Origin: Streptomyces lincolnensis
Lineage (GTDB): Bacteria; Actinomycetota; Actinomycetes; Streptomycetales; Streptomycetaceae
NCBI RefSeq assembly: GCF_021173675.1
Contig: NZ_JAIHON010000002.1
Span: 620,001 to 684,000, forward strand
Length of the DNA: 64,000 nucleotides
Direction: 5' to 3'
Below the pieces are notes generated by a model. It was not told where the DNA came from, did no database searches, and was given only the letters and a program-made list of their open reading frames with translations. Of the stretch, positions 42,304 to 50,797 are shown piece by piece (position 1 is the stretch's first letter; the number at the start of each line of letters is the position of its first letter). A program made the position numbers and the translations under genes.

Positions 42304-42894
42304 ATGACCGACACGATGCTCGACCTGGGACCGCAGACCCGGGTCATCGCCCACCTCGCGGCCGCGGTCACCGACGAGCAGTTGGCGGACCCGACCCCGT
42401 GCCCGGACCTCGCGGTGCGGAATCTGCTGGGCCACCTGCTCGGGCTCTCCGTCGCCTTCCGGGACGCCGGGCGCAAGGATCTCGGCGCCACGACCGACAC
42501 CGACCCCGGTTCCTCCGTCCCCGACATCGGTCCCGGCTGGCGCGAGGAACTGCCCAAGGTCCTCGACGAACTCGCCGGCGCCTGGCGCGACCCGGCCGCC
42601 TGGACCGGCATGACCCGGGCCGGCGGTGTCGACCTGCCCGGCGAGGTCGCCGCCGCCGTCGCGGTCGACGAACTGGTCGTCCACGGCTGGGACCTGGCCC
42701 GCGCCACCGGCCAGGAGTACGAGCCGGACCCGGCCGCCCTGCGCGCGTCGTACGCCTTCCTCCAGGCCTGCGTCGGCGACCCGAGCCGGGACGAGATCTT
42801 CGGCCCGATCGTCCCCGTGCCGGACGACGCCCCGCTCCTCGACCGCGCGGCCGGCCTGAGCGGGCGCGACCCGGGGTGGCCCCGGACGTCGTAG
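42304..42894 (+). CDS. TIGR03086-family DinB-like metal-binding protein
   Basis: The 196-residue protein matches the actinobacterial TIGR03086/mycothiol-dependent maleylpyruvate isomerase N-terminal family: TPCPDLAVRNLLGHLLGL, with a conserved His, and VDELVVHGWDLARATGQ, with the second His. These residues bind a divalent metal in a DinB four-helix bundle. ATG 42304 is used because TGAGGAG lies just upstream; an earlier ATG at 42238 is possible. The substrate is unknown; such proteins are probably thiol-dependent transferases. Confidence 0.88.
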   Translation: MTDTMLDLGPQTRVIAHLAAAVTDEQLADPTPCPDLAVRNLLGHLLGLSVAFRDAGRKDLGATTDTDPGSSVPDIGPGWREELPKVLDELAGAWRDPAAWTGMTRAGGVDLPGEVAAAVAVDELVVHGWDLARATGQEYEPDPAALRASYAFLQACVGDPSRDEIFGPIVPVPDDAPLLDRAAGLSGRDPGWPRTS

Positions 42895-42903
42895 CGAACG
42901 AAT

Positions 42904-42945
42904 CCGGCGACGGAGAACCGGCGACGGAGAACCGGCGACGAAGAA
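42904..42945. repeat. Three tandem 14-bp repeats
   Basis: CCGGCGACGGAGAA is repeated at 42904, 42918 and 42932, the last copy with one change. They lie just after the TIGR03086 stop. Confidence 0.8.
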
Positions 42946-42996
42946 GACGCGGAAAACGGGTGCGGGGAGGTGCGAACAGGCGCATACGCTCCCCGC

Positions 42997-43779
42997 ATGT
43001 CGCTCACCCCTGCCCTCGCCGCCCCCTTCCCGCTCACCCTCACCGTCCTCGGTACCGCCTCCCCGCACCCCGGGCCGGACCGCCCCTGCTCCGGATATCT
43101 GCTGCGCGGCGGGGGCGCCGAGGTGTGGGTGGACGCCGGGCCCGGGACCTTCGCGGAGTTGCAGCGGCACAGTGATCCGGCGCGCCTCACGGCCGTATGG
43201 ATCTCGCATCTGCACGCGGACCACAACGCCGACCTGCTGTCGGCCGTATACGCCCTCGCGTACGGCGGGCTCACTCCGGACGCGCCCATTCCGGTGTACG
43301 CCCCCGCCGGGTGCGCGGAGCGGCTCGCCGGGTTCTTCGGGCGGGCCGACACCGGGTTCCTGAAGGGTGTGCTGGACTTCCGGACCCTGCACGACGGCCA
43401 CACCGTCCGGTACGGCGGCCTGACGCTCACCGCCCGCGCCGTCACGCACGACGTCGAGGCGTACGGGCTGCGCGCCGAGGCCGACGGGAGGGTCCTCGCG
43501 TACTCCGGGGACAGCGGGCCCTGTGCCGCGCTCACCGAACTCGCCGACGCCGCCGACCTGTTCCTCTGCGAGGCCGACATCGACGCGCATCGCGAAGGCG
43601 AACAGGTGCACCTGACGCCCGAGGACGCCGGACGCACGGCCCGCGCGGCGGACGCGCGGCGGCTGCTCGTCACCCATGTCGGGCCCACCCTCACTCCCGG
43701 GACGGCCACCGCGCGGGCCGCCGCCGTCTTCGGCGGACCGACCGCCACCGCCCGGGTGGGCGACACACACGCCGTGTGA
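42997..43779 (+). CDS. MBL-fold metallo-hydrolase (RNase Z-like group)
   Basis: The 260-residue protein has the metallo-beta-lactamase signature HLHADHNAD (His71, His73, Asp75, His76), TAVWISHLH, AYSGDSGPC (bridging Asp) and VTHVGPT (final His). It belongs to the compact MBL group related to RNase Z/phosphonate PhnP. ATG 42997 is preferred; a CATACGCT box just upstream may be a -10 element of a nearly leaderless message. The substrate is unknown. Confidence 0.88.
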   Translation: MSLTPALAAPFPLTLTVLGTASPHPGPDRPCSGYLLRGGGAEVWVDAGPGTFAELQRHSDPARLTAVWISHLHADHNADLLSAVYALAYGGLTPDAPIPVYAPAGCAERLAGFFGRADTGFLKGVLDFRTLHDGHTVRYGGLTLTARAVTHDVEAYGLRAEADGRVLAYSGDSGPCAALTELADAADLFLCEADIDAHREGEQVHLTPEDAGRTARAADARRLLVTHVGPTLTPGTATARAAAVFGGPTATARVGDTHAV

Positions 43780-43809
43780 CGGCAATCTTCACTTCCTCTG
43801 TCAGAAGCA

Positions 43810-43838
43810 TTGACGAAACACAGCGGCCCTCCTACCTT
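43810..43838 (+). promoter_or_regulatory. Promoter of the GntR-sugar acid operon
   Basis: TTGACG (43810-43815) and TACCTT (43833-43838) are separated by 17 nt. A CGTAC-TTC-GTACG palindrome (43847-43859) and CATATATG follow directly and could be an operator. Confidence 0.65.
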
Positions 43839-43874
43839 CAACGCGTCGTACTTCGTACGTCATATATGAGACGC

Positions 43875-43916
43875 GATACGCGAGATCAGATACGCAAGAT
43901 CCGATACGCGAGATCC
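43875..43916. repeat. Three tandem 14-bp iterons in the GntR leader
   Basis: GATACGCGAGATCA (43875), GATACGCAAGATCC (43889) and GATACGCGAGATCC (43903) follow one another without gaps and end 11 nt before the ATG. Each unit is itself a weak GAT..ATC inverted repeat, so they may be cooperative regulator sites. Confidence 0.8.
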
Positions 43917-43927
43917 GAGAGGCGCGC

Positions 43928-44596
43928 ATGACCTCTGTGCCCACGCCGATCCCCTCCCGCACGCAGTACGTGCTGGAGGAGATCAAACGCCGCATCCTCA
44001 CCGGGCGGTTGACGCCGGGTCAGGCCCTGGTGGAGACCGAGCTCGCCGCACAGTTCGGGGTGTCCAAGACCCCCGTGCGGGAGGCGCTCAAGACCCTGGC
44101 CGGCACCGGTCTCGTCGTGATGAGCCAGTACAAGGGCGTCACGGTGCGCATGGTGGACGCGGACATGGCGCGCGAGGTCTACGACGTGCGGCTGCTGCTC
44201 GAACCGGAGGCGCTCAGGCGCGCGGTGCACAGGGGAGCCTCCCTGGCCGCCGCCCGCGACGCGCTGACCCGGGCCGACGCCGCCACCGACACCGCCGAAC
44301 GCTCCCTCGCCAACCGCGAGTTCCACCGCGCCCTGTACCTGCCGTGCGGCAACCCGCTGCTCGGCCGGATGCTGGACGAGGTCCGCGACCAGGCCGCCCT
44401 CGTCTCCGCCGTCGCCTGGGCGGCCTCGCCCTCGTGGGAGCGGGAGGCCGGCGAGCACCGGGAGATCCTGCGGCTCGCCCTCGACGGTGACGCCGACGGC
44501 GCGGCCCGCGCGCTCCACGCCCACATCGGATCCTTCGTCGAACGGGCCTTCCCGCAAGCGGAGTCCGAGGCCCAGGGAGAGGACGGTCAGGCATGA
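43928..44596 (+). CDS. GntR/FCD-family regulator, probable sugar-acid/pectin control
   Basis: The 222-residue protein has a winged helix (YVLEEIKRRILTGRLTPGQAL, LAAQFGVSKTPVREALKTLAGTGLV) and an FCD domain (YDVRLLLEPEALRRAV, NREFHRALYLPCGNPLL, EHREILRLALDGDADGAARAL) whose histidines and acidic residues should bind a metal and an organic acid ligand. The FCD group often senses uronates or sugar acids. Its stop overlaps the next ATG (ATGA, 44593-44596). The promoter, palindrome and iterons upstream suggest autoregulation. Confidence 0.9.
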   Translation: MTSVPTPIPSRTQYVLEEIKRRILTGRLTPGQALVETELAAQFGVSKTPVREALKTLAGTGLVVMSQYKGVTVRMVDADMAREVYDVRLLLEPEALRRAVHRGASLAAARDALTRADAATDTAERSLANREFHRALYLPCGNPLLGRMLDEVRDQAALVSAVAWAASPSWEREAGEHREILRLALDGDADGAARALHAHIGSFVERAFPQAESEAQGEDGQA

Positions 44597-45501
44597 CTAC
44601 GACGTTCGAGACCCAACGGGCGGCCCTGGCCGACGTGGTGGCGATCCCGGTGACCCCGTTCGCCGAGGACGGCACCGTCGACCAGGACGCCCACCGGGCC
44701 CTGCTGCGTCGTCTGCTCGACGGTGGCATCCGGACCCTGACGCCCAACGGCAACACCGGTGAGTTCTACGCCCTGACGCCCCAGGAACGGCAGTTGGTCA
44801 CCGAGCTGACCATCGAGGAGGCGGGCGACAGGGCGGTGATCCTCGTCGGTGTCGGCCACGACGTGCCCACCGCGATCGCCTCCGCCCGCCACGCCCGCGA
44901 GCGGGGCGCCGCCATGGTGATGGTCCACCAGCCCGTCCACCCCTACGTCTCCCAGGCCGGCTGGGTCGACTACCACCGGGCCATCGCCGAGGCCGTGCCC
45001 GAGCTGGGCGTCGTCCCGTACGTCCGCAACGCGCAGCTGCTCGGCGCCCGTCTCGCCGAACTCGCCGACTCCTGCCCGAACGTCATCGGCGTGAAGTACG
45101 CCGTCCCGGACGCCGCCAAGTTCGCCGCCTTCGCGCGGGACGCCGGCCTCGACCGCTTCGTGTGGGTCGCCGGGCTCGCCGAGCCCTACGCCCCCTCGTA
45201 CTTCTCCGCGGGCGCCACCGGCTTCACCTCGGGGCTGGTGAACGTCGCCCCGTCCGTCTCGCTGGACATGATCGAGGCGCTTCGGTCCGGCGACTACCCG
45301 GCCGCCATGAAGGTCTGGGAGCAGATCCGCCGCTTCGAGGAACTGCGCGCCGCCAACGGCTCCGCCGACAACGTCACGGTCGTCAAGGAGGCCCTCGCCT
45401 CCCTCGGCCTGTGCCGCCGCGATGTACGCCCGCCCAGCCGGGAGTTGCCCGAGACCGAACGCGCCGAGGTCGCCTCGATAGCCGCCGGGTGGTCGATATG
45501 A
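44593..45501 (+). CDS. DHDPS-superfamily sugar-acid dehydratase/aldolase
   Basis: The 302-residue TIM-barrel has PNGNTGEFYALTP (substrate loop), Tyr143 in VPYVRN and Schiff-base Lys168 in IGVKYAV. It lacks the DHDPS-type arginine. Members beside IlvD/Edd-type dehydratases act on 2-keto-3-deoxy sugar acids, for example 2-dehydro-3-deoxy-L-arabinonate dehydratase. It is coupled by 4-nt overlaps to the GntR gene before it and the dehydratase after it. The exact substrate is not provable here. Confidence 0.85.
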   Translation: MTTTFETQRAALADVVAIPVTPFAEDGTVDQDAHRALLRRLLDGGIRTLTPNGNTGEFYALTPQERQLVTELTIEEAGDRAVILVGVGHDVPTAIASARHARERGAAMVMVHQPVHPYVSQAGWVDYHRAIAEAVPELGVVPYVRNAQLLGARLAELADSCPNVIGVKYAVPDAAKFAAFARDAGLDRFVWVAGLAEPYAPSYFSAGATGFTSGLVNVAPSVSLDMIEALRSGDYPAAMKVWEQIRRFEELRAANGSADNVTVVKEALASLGLCRRDVRPPSRELPETERAEVASIAAGWSI

Positions 45502-47234
45502 CCGACAGAGAGCGCCTGAGCCCGGAGGAGCTGCGCAGTCACCAGTGGTACGGCGCCGAGGGCCAGTTGCGCACCTGGTCGCACAACGCCCGGATGCGCC
45601 AGCTGGGTTACGAGGCGGAGGAGTACCGGGGCCGCCCGGTGATCGCCGTCCTCAACACCTGGTCCGACATCAACCCCTGCCACGTCCATCTGCGCGAGCG
45701 CGCCGAGGCCGTCAAGCGCGGGGTGTGGCAGGCGGGCGGCTTCCCGCTGGAGTTCCCGGTCGCCACGCTGTCGGAGACCTACCAGAAGCCGACCCCGATG
45801 CTCTACCGCAACCTCCTCGCCATGGAGACGGAGGAGCTGCTGCGGTCGTATCCGATCGACGCGGCCGTGCTGCTCGGCGGCTGCGACAAGTCGACGCCCG
45901 CGCTGCTCATGGGCGCGGCCTCGGCCGACACACCGTCGCTCTTCGTGCCCGCGGGCCCGATGCTGCCGGGACACTGGCGCGGCGAGACCCTCGGCTCCGG
46001 CACCGACATGTGGAAGTACTGGGACGAGCACCGCGCCGGCAACCTCACGGACTGCGAACTGCGCGAACTCCAGGGCGGGTTGGCCCGCTCGCCCGGCCAC
46101 TGCATGACCATGGGGACCGCGTCCACGATGACCGCGGCGGCGGAGACCCTCGGCATGACCCTGCCGGGCGCCTCCTCGATCCCGGCGGTCGACTCCGGGC
46201 ACGAGCGGATGGCCGCCGCCTCCGGGCGCCGCGCCGTGGAACTCGCCTGGACCGGCCTCAAGCCGTCCGAGATCCTCACCCAGGAAGCCTTCGAGGACGC
46301 CGTCACCGCCATCCTCGGCCTCGGCGGCTCCACCAACGCCGTCATCCACCTGATCGCCATGGCGGGCCGCGCCGGCGTCAAGCTCACCCTGGACGACTTC
46401 GACCGCATCGCGCGTACCGTGCCGGTGCTGGCGAACGTCCGGCCCGGCGGACAGACGTACCTCATGGAGGACTTCTACTTCGCCGGCGGCCTGCCCGCCT
46501 TCCTCTCGCGGATCACCGACCTGCTCCACCTGGACCGGCCGACGGTCAACGGCACCCTCGGCCGGCAGATCGAGGGCGCCGAGGTCCACAACGACGAGGT
46601 CGTCCGGCCCCGCGACAACCCGGTCGCGAGCGAGGGCGGGGTCGCCGTGCTGCGCGGCAACCTCTGCCCCGACGGCGCGGTCATCAAGCACATCTCCGCC
46701 GAGCCGCACCTGCTCAAGCACACCGGACGCGCGGTCGTCTTCGACGACTACAAGACCATGCAGCGGACCATCAACGACCCTTCCCTGGACATCACCGCCG
46801 ACAGCGTGCTGGTGCTGCGCAACTCCGGACCCAAGGGCGGACCCGGCATGCCCGAGTACGGCATGCTGCCGATCCCCGACCACCTGCTCAAGCAGGGCGT
46901 GCGGGACATGGTCCGCATCTCCGACGCCCGTATGAGCGGCACCAGTTACGGCACCTGCGTCCTGCACGTGGCCCCCGAGTCCTACGCCGGCGGCCCCCTC
47001 GCCCTGGTCCGCACCGGCGACACCATCACCCTCGACGTCGAGGCCCGCTCCCTCCAACTCAACGTGGACGACGATGAGTTGGAACGCCGCCGAACCGAAT
47101 GGACCCCACCCCCGCTCCGCTACGAGCGCGGCTACGGCGCCCTCTACAACGACCACATCACCCAGGCCGACACAGGCTGCGACTTCGATTTCCTGGCAAG
47201 GCAGGGCAAGACCGCAGATCCTCACGCCGGTTGA
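45498..47234 (+). CDS. IlvD/Edd-family sugar-acid dehydratase (L-arabinonate/D-xylonate type)
   Basis: The 578-residue protein has the iron-sulfur cysteines Cys61 (NTWSDINPCHVH), Cys129 (GGCDKSTP, followed by Lys131) and Cys202 (GHCMTMGTAST). PMLYRNLLAMETEELL and GLGGSTNAVIHL are as in pentonate dehydratases rather than IlvD of valine synthesis. It removes water from a sugar acid to give a 2-keto-3-deoxy acid, which the coupled DHDPS-like enzyme could convert further. Arabinose from pectin arabinan side chains is the attractive source, but galactonate-type substrates remain possible. Confidence 0.88.
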   Translation: MTDRERLSPEELRSHQWYGAEGQLRTWSHNARMRQLGYEAEEYRGRPVIAVLNTWSDINPCHVHLRERAEAVKRGVWQAGGFPLEFPVATLSETYQKPTPMLYRNLLAMETEELLRSYPIDAAVLLGGCDKSTPALLMGAASADTPSLFVPAGPMLPGHWRGETLGSGTDMWKYWDEHRAGNLTDCELRELQGGLARSPGHCMTMGTASTMTAAAETLGMTLPGASSIPAVDSGHERMAAASGRRAVELAWTGLKPSEILTQEAFEDAVTAILGLGGSTNAVIHLIAMAGRAGVKLTLDDFDRIARTVPVLANVRPGGQTYLMEDFYFAGGLPAFLSRITDLLHLDRPTVNGTLGRQIEGAEVHNDEVVRPRDNPVASEGGVAVLRGNLCPDGAVIKHISAEPHLLKHTGRAVVFDDYKTMQRTINDPSLDITADSVLVLRNSGPKGGPGMPEYGMLPIPDHLLKQGVRDMVRISDARMSGTSYGTCVLHVAPESYAGGPLALVRTGDTITLDVEARSLQLNVDDDELERRRTEWTPPPLRYERGYGALYNDHITQADTGCDFDFLARQGKTADPHAG

Positions 47235-47246
47235 CCATCCCCACCT

Positions 47247-47308
47247 AAGGGGCGCGGGGAACTGCGCGACCAGCCACAAAGAACCCGCAGCCGCCGCACA
47301 ACAGCAAG
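47247..47308. repeat. Dispersed intergenic repeat, copy C
   Basis: Positions 47247-47278 are identical to copy A. The continuation to 47308 (ending CCGCCGCACAACAGCAAG) is the reverse complement of the first part of copy B. It sits between the dehydratase and the permease gene and may have terminator activity. Confidence 0.85.
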
Positions 47309-47358
47309 AGGCACCCCGTACCGCGAAACCGCAACCGGGGCCGACCCACGCAACCAGA

Positions 47359-47370
47359 GAAAGCGCTTCC
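47359..47370. promoter_or_regulatory. AAGCGCTT-centred palindrome upstream of the pectin operon
   Basis: GAAAGCGCTTCC is a near-perfect palindrome of the type bound by LacI-family repressors, 52 nt before the first permease start. A second, perfect copy of the core (GCAAGCGCTTGC, 54362-54373) lies just inside the pectate lyase-pectinesterase gene. Confidence 0.45.
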
Positions 47371-47422
47371 TGCACCACGAGAGCAAGCCGAAGGCACCCG
47401 CACCGAGATCGGAGACCCTGTC

Positions 47423-48358
47423 ATGGCCCAAGCCGCAGCCGTGGCGAAACCGCCCGCGCCACCCCGGCGGCGCCGTACCTCCGCCACGCCACGCAGGCTC
47501 CCGTACCTGCTGATCGCGCCGGCCGCCCTGCTCATGCTGGGCTTCATCGCCTACCCGGTGCTCAGCGTCTTCTACTACAGCCTGCAGAACTACAACCCCA
47601 CCAAGCCGTGGCGCAACGGATACGCGGGTTTCGACAACTTCGTCCACGCCTTCACCAAGGACCCCATCTTCTGGGACACGCTGGTCTTCAGCGCCAAGTG
47701 GGTCTTCGTCGAGGTCGGCCTCCAGCTGCTGTTCGGTCTGGCGCTGGCGCTCATCGTCAACCAGACCTTCGCGGGCCGGGCGCTGGGACGGGCCATGGTC
47801 TTCTCCCCGTGGGCCGTCTCGGGCGTGCTGACCTCCGCGATCTGGGTGCTGCTCTACAACTCCCAGACCGGCATCACCCGTTACCTCGCGGACATGGGGA
47901 TCGGCAGCTACGGCACCAGCTGGCTGTCGGACACCTCGACCGTCTTCCCGGCTGCGATCGTCGCCGACCTGTGGCGCGGTGTCCCCTTCTTCGCGATCCT
48001 CATCCTCGCCGACCTCCAGTCCGTCTCGAAGGACCTCTACGAGGCCGCCGAGGTCGACGGGGCCAGCCGGATCAAGCAGTTCTGGCACATCACGCTGCCG
48101 CACCTGAAGGACGCCATCGTCCTGTCCACGCTGCTGCGCGCGGTGTGGGAGTTCAACAACGTCGACCTGCTCTACACGCTCACCGGCGGCGGTCCGGCGG
48201 GGGAGACGACCACGCTCCCGCTCTACATCGCCAACACATCGGTCGACGCCCACAACTTCGGTTACGCGTCCGCCCTGACCACGGTGGCGTTCGTCATCCT
48301 GCTCTTCTGCTCGATGGTCTATCTGCGGCTGAGCAAGTTCGGAGGTGAGGACAAGTGA
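47423..48358 (+). CDS. ABC oligogalacturonide/sugar importer permease (MalF-like)
   Basis: The 311-residue protein has six membrane helices (first about 31-53), YPVLSVFYYSLQNYNPTKP, and the EAA loop EAAEVDGASRIKQFWHITLP. Its stop overlaps the GTG of the partner permease (GTGA, 48355-48358). It is the first gene of an operon whose members overlap by 1-4 bases up to 54316. The context points to uptake of pectin fragments. Its likely solute-binding protein is encoded eight genes downstream at 56451. Confidence 0.9.
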   Translation: MAQAAAVAKPPAPPRRRRTSATPRRLPYLLIAPAALLMLGFIAYPVLSVFYYSLQNYNPTKPWRNGYAGFDNFVHAFTKDPIFWDTLVFSAKWVFVEVGLQLLFGLALALIVNQTFAGRALGRAMVFSPWAVSGVLTSAIWVLLYNSQTGITRYLADMGIGSYGTSWLSDTSTVFPAAIVADLWRGVPFFAILILADLQSVSKDLYEAAEVDGASRIKQFWHITLPHLKDAIVLSTLLRAVWEFNNVDLLYTLTGGGPAGETTTLPLYIANTSVDAHNFGYASALTTVAFVILLFCSMVYLRLSKFGGEDK

Positions 48359-49254
48359 TCACCAAGGAGGCCACCAAGGTGGCGCCCGCTCCCGCGCGCA
48401 GGAGGACCACCGAGCCCCCGCGTCCGCTGAAGGCGGGGCGCAACTGGGACGAGGTCCCGCGCTGGCAGATCTATCTGCCGCTGTCGATCTATCTCGTCTT
48501 CACCCTGATCCCGTTCTACTGGATCCTGCTCTTCGCGGTCCGCCCGCCCGGCTCGACCTCGCTGCTGCCCTGGCCGATGACCTTCCAGCACTTCGAGAAG
48601 GTCTGGACGGAACGGTCCTTCGGCACCTACTTCGAGAACAGCGTGCTCGTCGGCGTCGCCACCCTGCTGATGACGACCCTGGTCGCCCTGGCCGGCGGCT
48701 ACGCCCTGGCCCGGTTCAACTTCAAGGTCAAGCGGGCCTTCATGCTCGGCCTGCTGTGTTCTCAGTTCGTGCCGGGCGCGCTGCTGCTGGTGCCGCTGTT
48801 CGAGATCTTCGCCGAGCTCCAGATGATCAACTCGCTGGGCAGTGTCATCCTCGCGGAGACCGTCTTCCAGCTCCCCCTGTCGATCATCCTGATCAGCAAC
48901 TTCATCAAGAACGTGCCGTACTCCCTGGAGGAGGCGGCCTGGGTCGACGGCTGCAACAGGTTCACGGCCTTCCGGATCGTGGTGCTGCCGCTGCTGCGGC
49001 CCGGCCTGATCGCCGTCGGCTCCTTCGCCTTCGTGCACTCCTGGAACCACTTCCTGTTCGCCCTGATGTTCCTCAACAACCAGGAGAAGCAGACCATCCC
49101 GGTCGGCCTCAACACCCTGATGAGCGCGGACAGCGTCGACCTCGGCGCGCTCGCCGCGGGCGGCATCATCGCCGCCGTACCCGTGGTGATCGTGTTCGCC
49201 TTCATCCAGAAGTGGCTGATCACCGGGTTCAGCGCGGGGGCGGTGAAGGGATGA
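48355..49254 (+). CDS. ABC oligogalacturonide/sugar importer permease (MalG-like)
   Basis: The 299-residue protein has six membrane helices and the EAA loop EEAAWVDGCNRFTAFRIVVLP. It starts with GTG inside the previous stop. It pairs with the permease at 47423. No ATPase gene is present, so the shared ATPase (MsiK type) is presumed. Confidence 0.9.
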   Translation: MITKEATKVAPAPARRRTTEPPRPLKAGRNWDEVPRWQIYLPLSIYLVFTLIPFYWILLFAVRPPGSTSLLPWPMTFQHFEKVWTERSFGTYFENSVLVGVATLLMTTLVALAGGYALARFNFKVKRAFMLGLLCSQFVPGALLLVPLFEIFAELQMINSLGSVILAETVFQLPLSIILISNFIKNVPYSLEEAAWVDGCNRFTAFRIVVLPLLRPGLIAVGSFAFVHSWNHFLFALMFLNNQEKQTIPVGLNTLMSADSVDLGALAAGGIIAAVPVVIVFAFIQKWLITGFSAGAVKG

Positions 49255-49511
49255 GACTCCGTCGGACGAGCGCGGGGACGGGGGCGGCCGGGTCCGAGGG
49301 TCTGGATCGCCTGGCCCACGCCGGTGCCCGGGGCGGCTCCCGTGACACCTCGGCCGCGCCGCACGGCCGGATGTTCAAGGGTGCGAGCGCGGGCGTCGGT
49401 GCCGGCACCCGCGTGGCGGGTGGCCGTCGGCCCGGCAGGCCCGTCCGTCGGGCGGCGGGCCGTCGCGAGCGGTCGGTCCTGCGCCGCGACGCCGAGGCGG
49501 TGAGGATATGA
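49251..49511 (+). CDS. Doubtful 86-residue Arg/Gly-rich ORF bridging permease and pectate lyase
   Basis: The ORF overlaps the permease stop (ATGA, 49251-49254) and the pectate lyase start (ATGA, 49508-49511), exactly as coupled operon genes do. However, its product is a low-complexity basic sequence with no recognisable domain. Its first codons (MRLRR) resemble those of the following gene (MRLRH), which suggests a duplicated start region. It may be a real coupling ORF, or the decayed remnant of a duplicated start region followed by non-coding DNA. Confidence 0.35.
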   Translation: MRLRRTSAGTGAAGSEGLDRLAHAGARGGSRDTSAAPHGRMFKGASAGVGAGTRVAGGRRPGRPVRRAAGRRERSVLRRDAEAVRI

Positions 49512-50797
49512 GGCTCCGTCACATCGGCGCTGTGGGAGCTCTGTTGGGGATCCTGAGCGTCCCCGCCCACGCCGAGGCCCGTGACATCGGCCGCGACACC
49601 CTGCCCGCGAACGACGGGTGGGCCGCCGCGGGCGGGGGCACCACCGGAGGCGCGGCCGCCGACGCGGACCACGTCTTCACCGTGAGCGACCGCGCCGGGC
49701 TGGTCCGCGCCCTCGACGGCGGCAGCGACACCCCGAAGATCATCAGGATCGCCGGGACCATCGACGCCAACACCGACGACGACGGCGACCACTTGGACTG
49801 CGCCGACTACACCACCGGCGGCTACGGCCTCAAGAAGTACCTGGCCGCCTACGACCCCCGCACCTGGGGGTCCGCCAAGCCGAGCGGCGAGCAGGAGGTG
49901 GCCCGCCAGGCTTCCGCGAAGAAGCAGGCCGAGCGGGTCGAACTGCTCGTCGGCTCGAACACCACCCTCGTCGGACTCAAGGGTGCCGTCCTCAAGGGCG
50001 CCGCCCTCCAGGTCAAGAACGCGGACAACGTCATCGTCCGCAACCTCGACCTGCGCGACGCCTACGACTGCTTCCCCGTCTGGCAGCCCAACACCGGCGG
50101 CCTCGGCGACTGGAAGACGGCCTACGACACCCTGTGGCTGGCCGGGGCGACGCACGTGTGGATCGACCACGTGACCTTCAGCGACAAGGGCCACCCCGAC
50201 GCCGCCGAGCCCACCCACCTCGGCCGCAACTACCTGCGCCACGACGGCCTGCTGGACATCACCAACGGGTCCGACCTGGTCACCGTCTCCTGGAGCCGGT
50301 TCACCGGCCACGACAAGGCGATGCTCATCGGCAACGGCGACACCGCCACCGGAGACCGGGGCAGGCTCCGGGTGACCCTGCACCACAACGAGTTCGAGTC
50401 CGTCGTCCAGCGCGCGCCCCGCGTCCGCTTCGGGCAGGTCCACCTCTACAACAACCGGTACGTCGTCCCCGAGGACGCCCACGACTACCGTTACTCGATC
50501 GGCGTCTCCACCGAGTCCGCGATCCACGCCGAGAACAACGCCTTCCACACCCCCGGCCATGTCGAGGCCGCCGACCTGGTCAAGAGCTGGAACGGCACCG
50601 CCCTGCACCAGAGCGGCACCCTCTTCAACGGCTATCCGGTGGACCTGCTCGCCATCCACAACGCCTACAACTCGGGCAGCGAGCGCGATCTCACGGCGGA
50701 CGTCGGCTGGACGCCTACCCTGCACACAAAGATCGACAGCGCCGCCACGGCCGACCGAGAGGTGGCACGCGGCGCGGGCGCAGGGAGGTTGCTGTGA
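49508..50797 (+). CDS. Secreted pectate lyase, polysaccharide lyase family 1
   Basis: The 429-residue protein has a short Sec signal (RHIGAVGALLGILSVPAHA) and the parallel beta-helix of PL1: GGGTTGGAAADADHVFTVSD, NTTLVGL, VIVRNLDLRD, HVWIDHVTFSD, HDGLLDITNGSDLVTVSW and the catalytic-Arg segment RAPRVRFGQVHLYNN. It cleaves polygalacturonate by beta-elimination, probably with calcium. It is embedded in the importer operon. Paralogues lie at 58826 and 62404. Confidence 0.92.
   Translation: MRLRHIGAVGALLGILSVPAHAEARDIGRDTLPANDGWAAAGGGTTGGAAADADHVFTVSDRAGLVRALDGGSDTPKIIRIAGTIDANTDDDGDHLDCADYTTGGYGLKKYLAAYDPRTWGSAKPSGEQEVARQASAKKQAERVELLVGSNTTLVGLKGAVLKGAALQVKNADNVIVRNLDLRDAYDCFPVWQPNTGGLGDWKTAYDTLWLAGATHVWIDHVTFSDKGHPDAAEPTHLGRNYLRHDGLLDITNGSDLVTVSWSRFTGHDKAMLIGNGDTATGDRGRLRVTLHHNEFESVVQRAPRVRFGQVHLYNNRYVVPEDAHDYRYSIGVSTESAIHAENNAFHTPGHVEAADLVKSWNGTALHQSGTLFNGYPVDLLAIHNAYNSGSERDLTADVGWTPTLHTKIDSAATADREVARGAGAGRLL

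Noticed and set aside
43875..43916. CRISPR array
   Set aside because: The 14-bp units are contiguous, without spacers, and no cas gene is in the window.
45294..47378. A 694-residue minus-strand ORF opposite the IlvD/Edd gene
   Set aside because: It is an antisense reading of a gene with all three iron-sulfur cysteines; no independent start signals are present.
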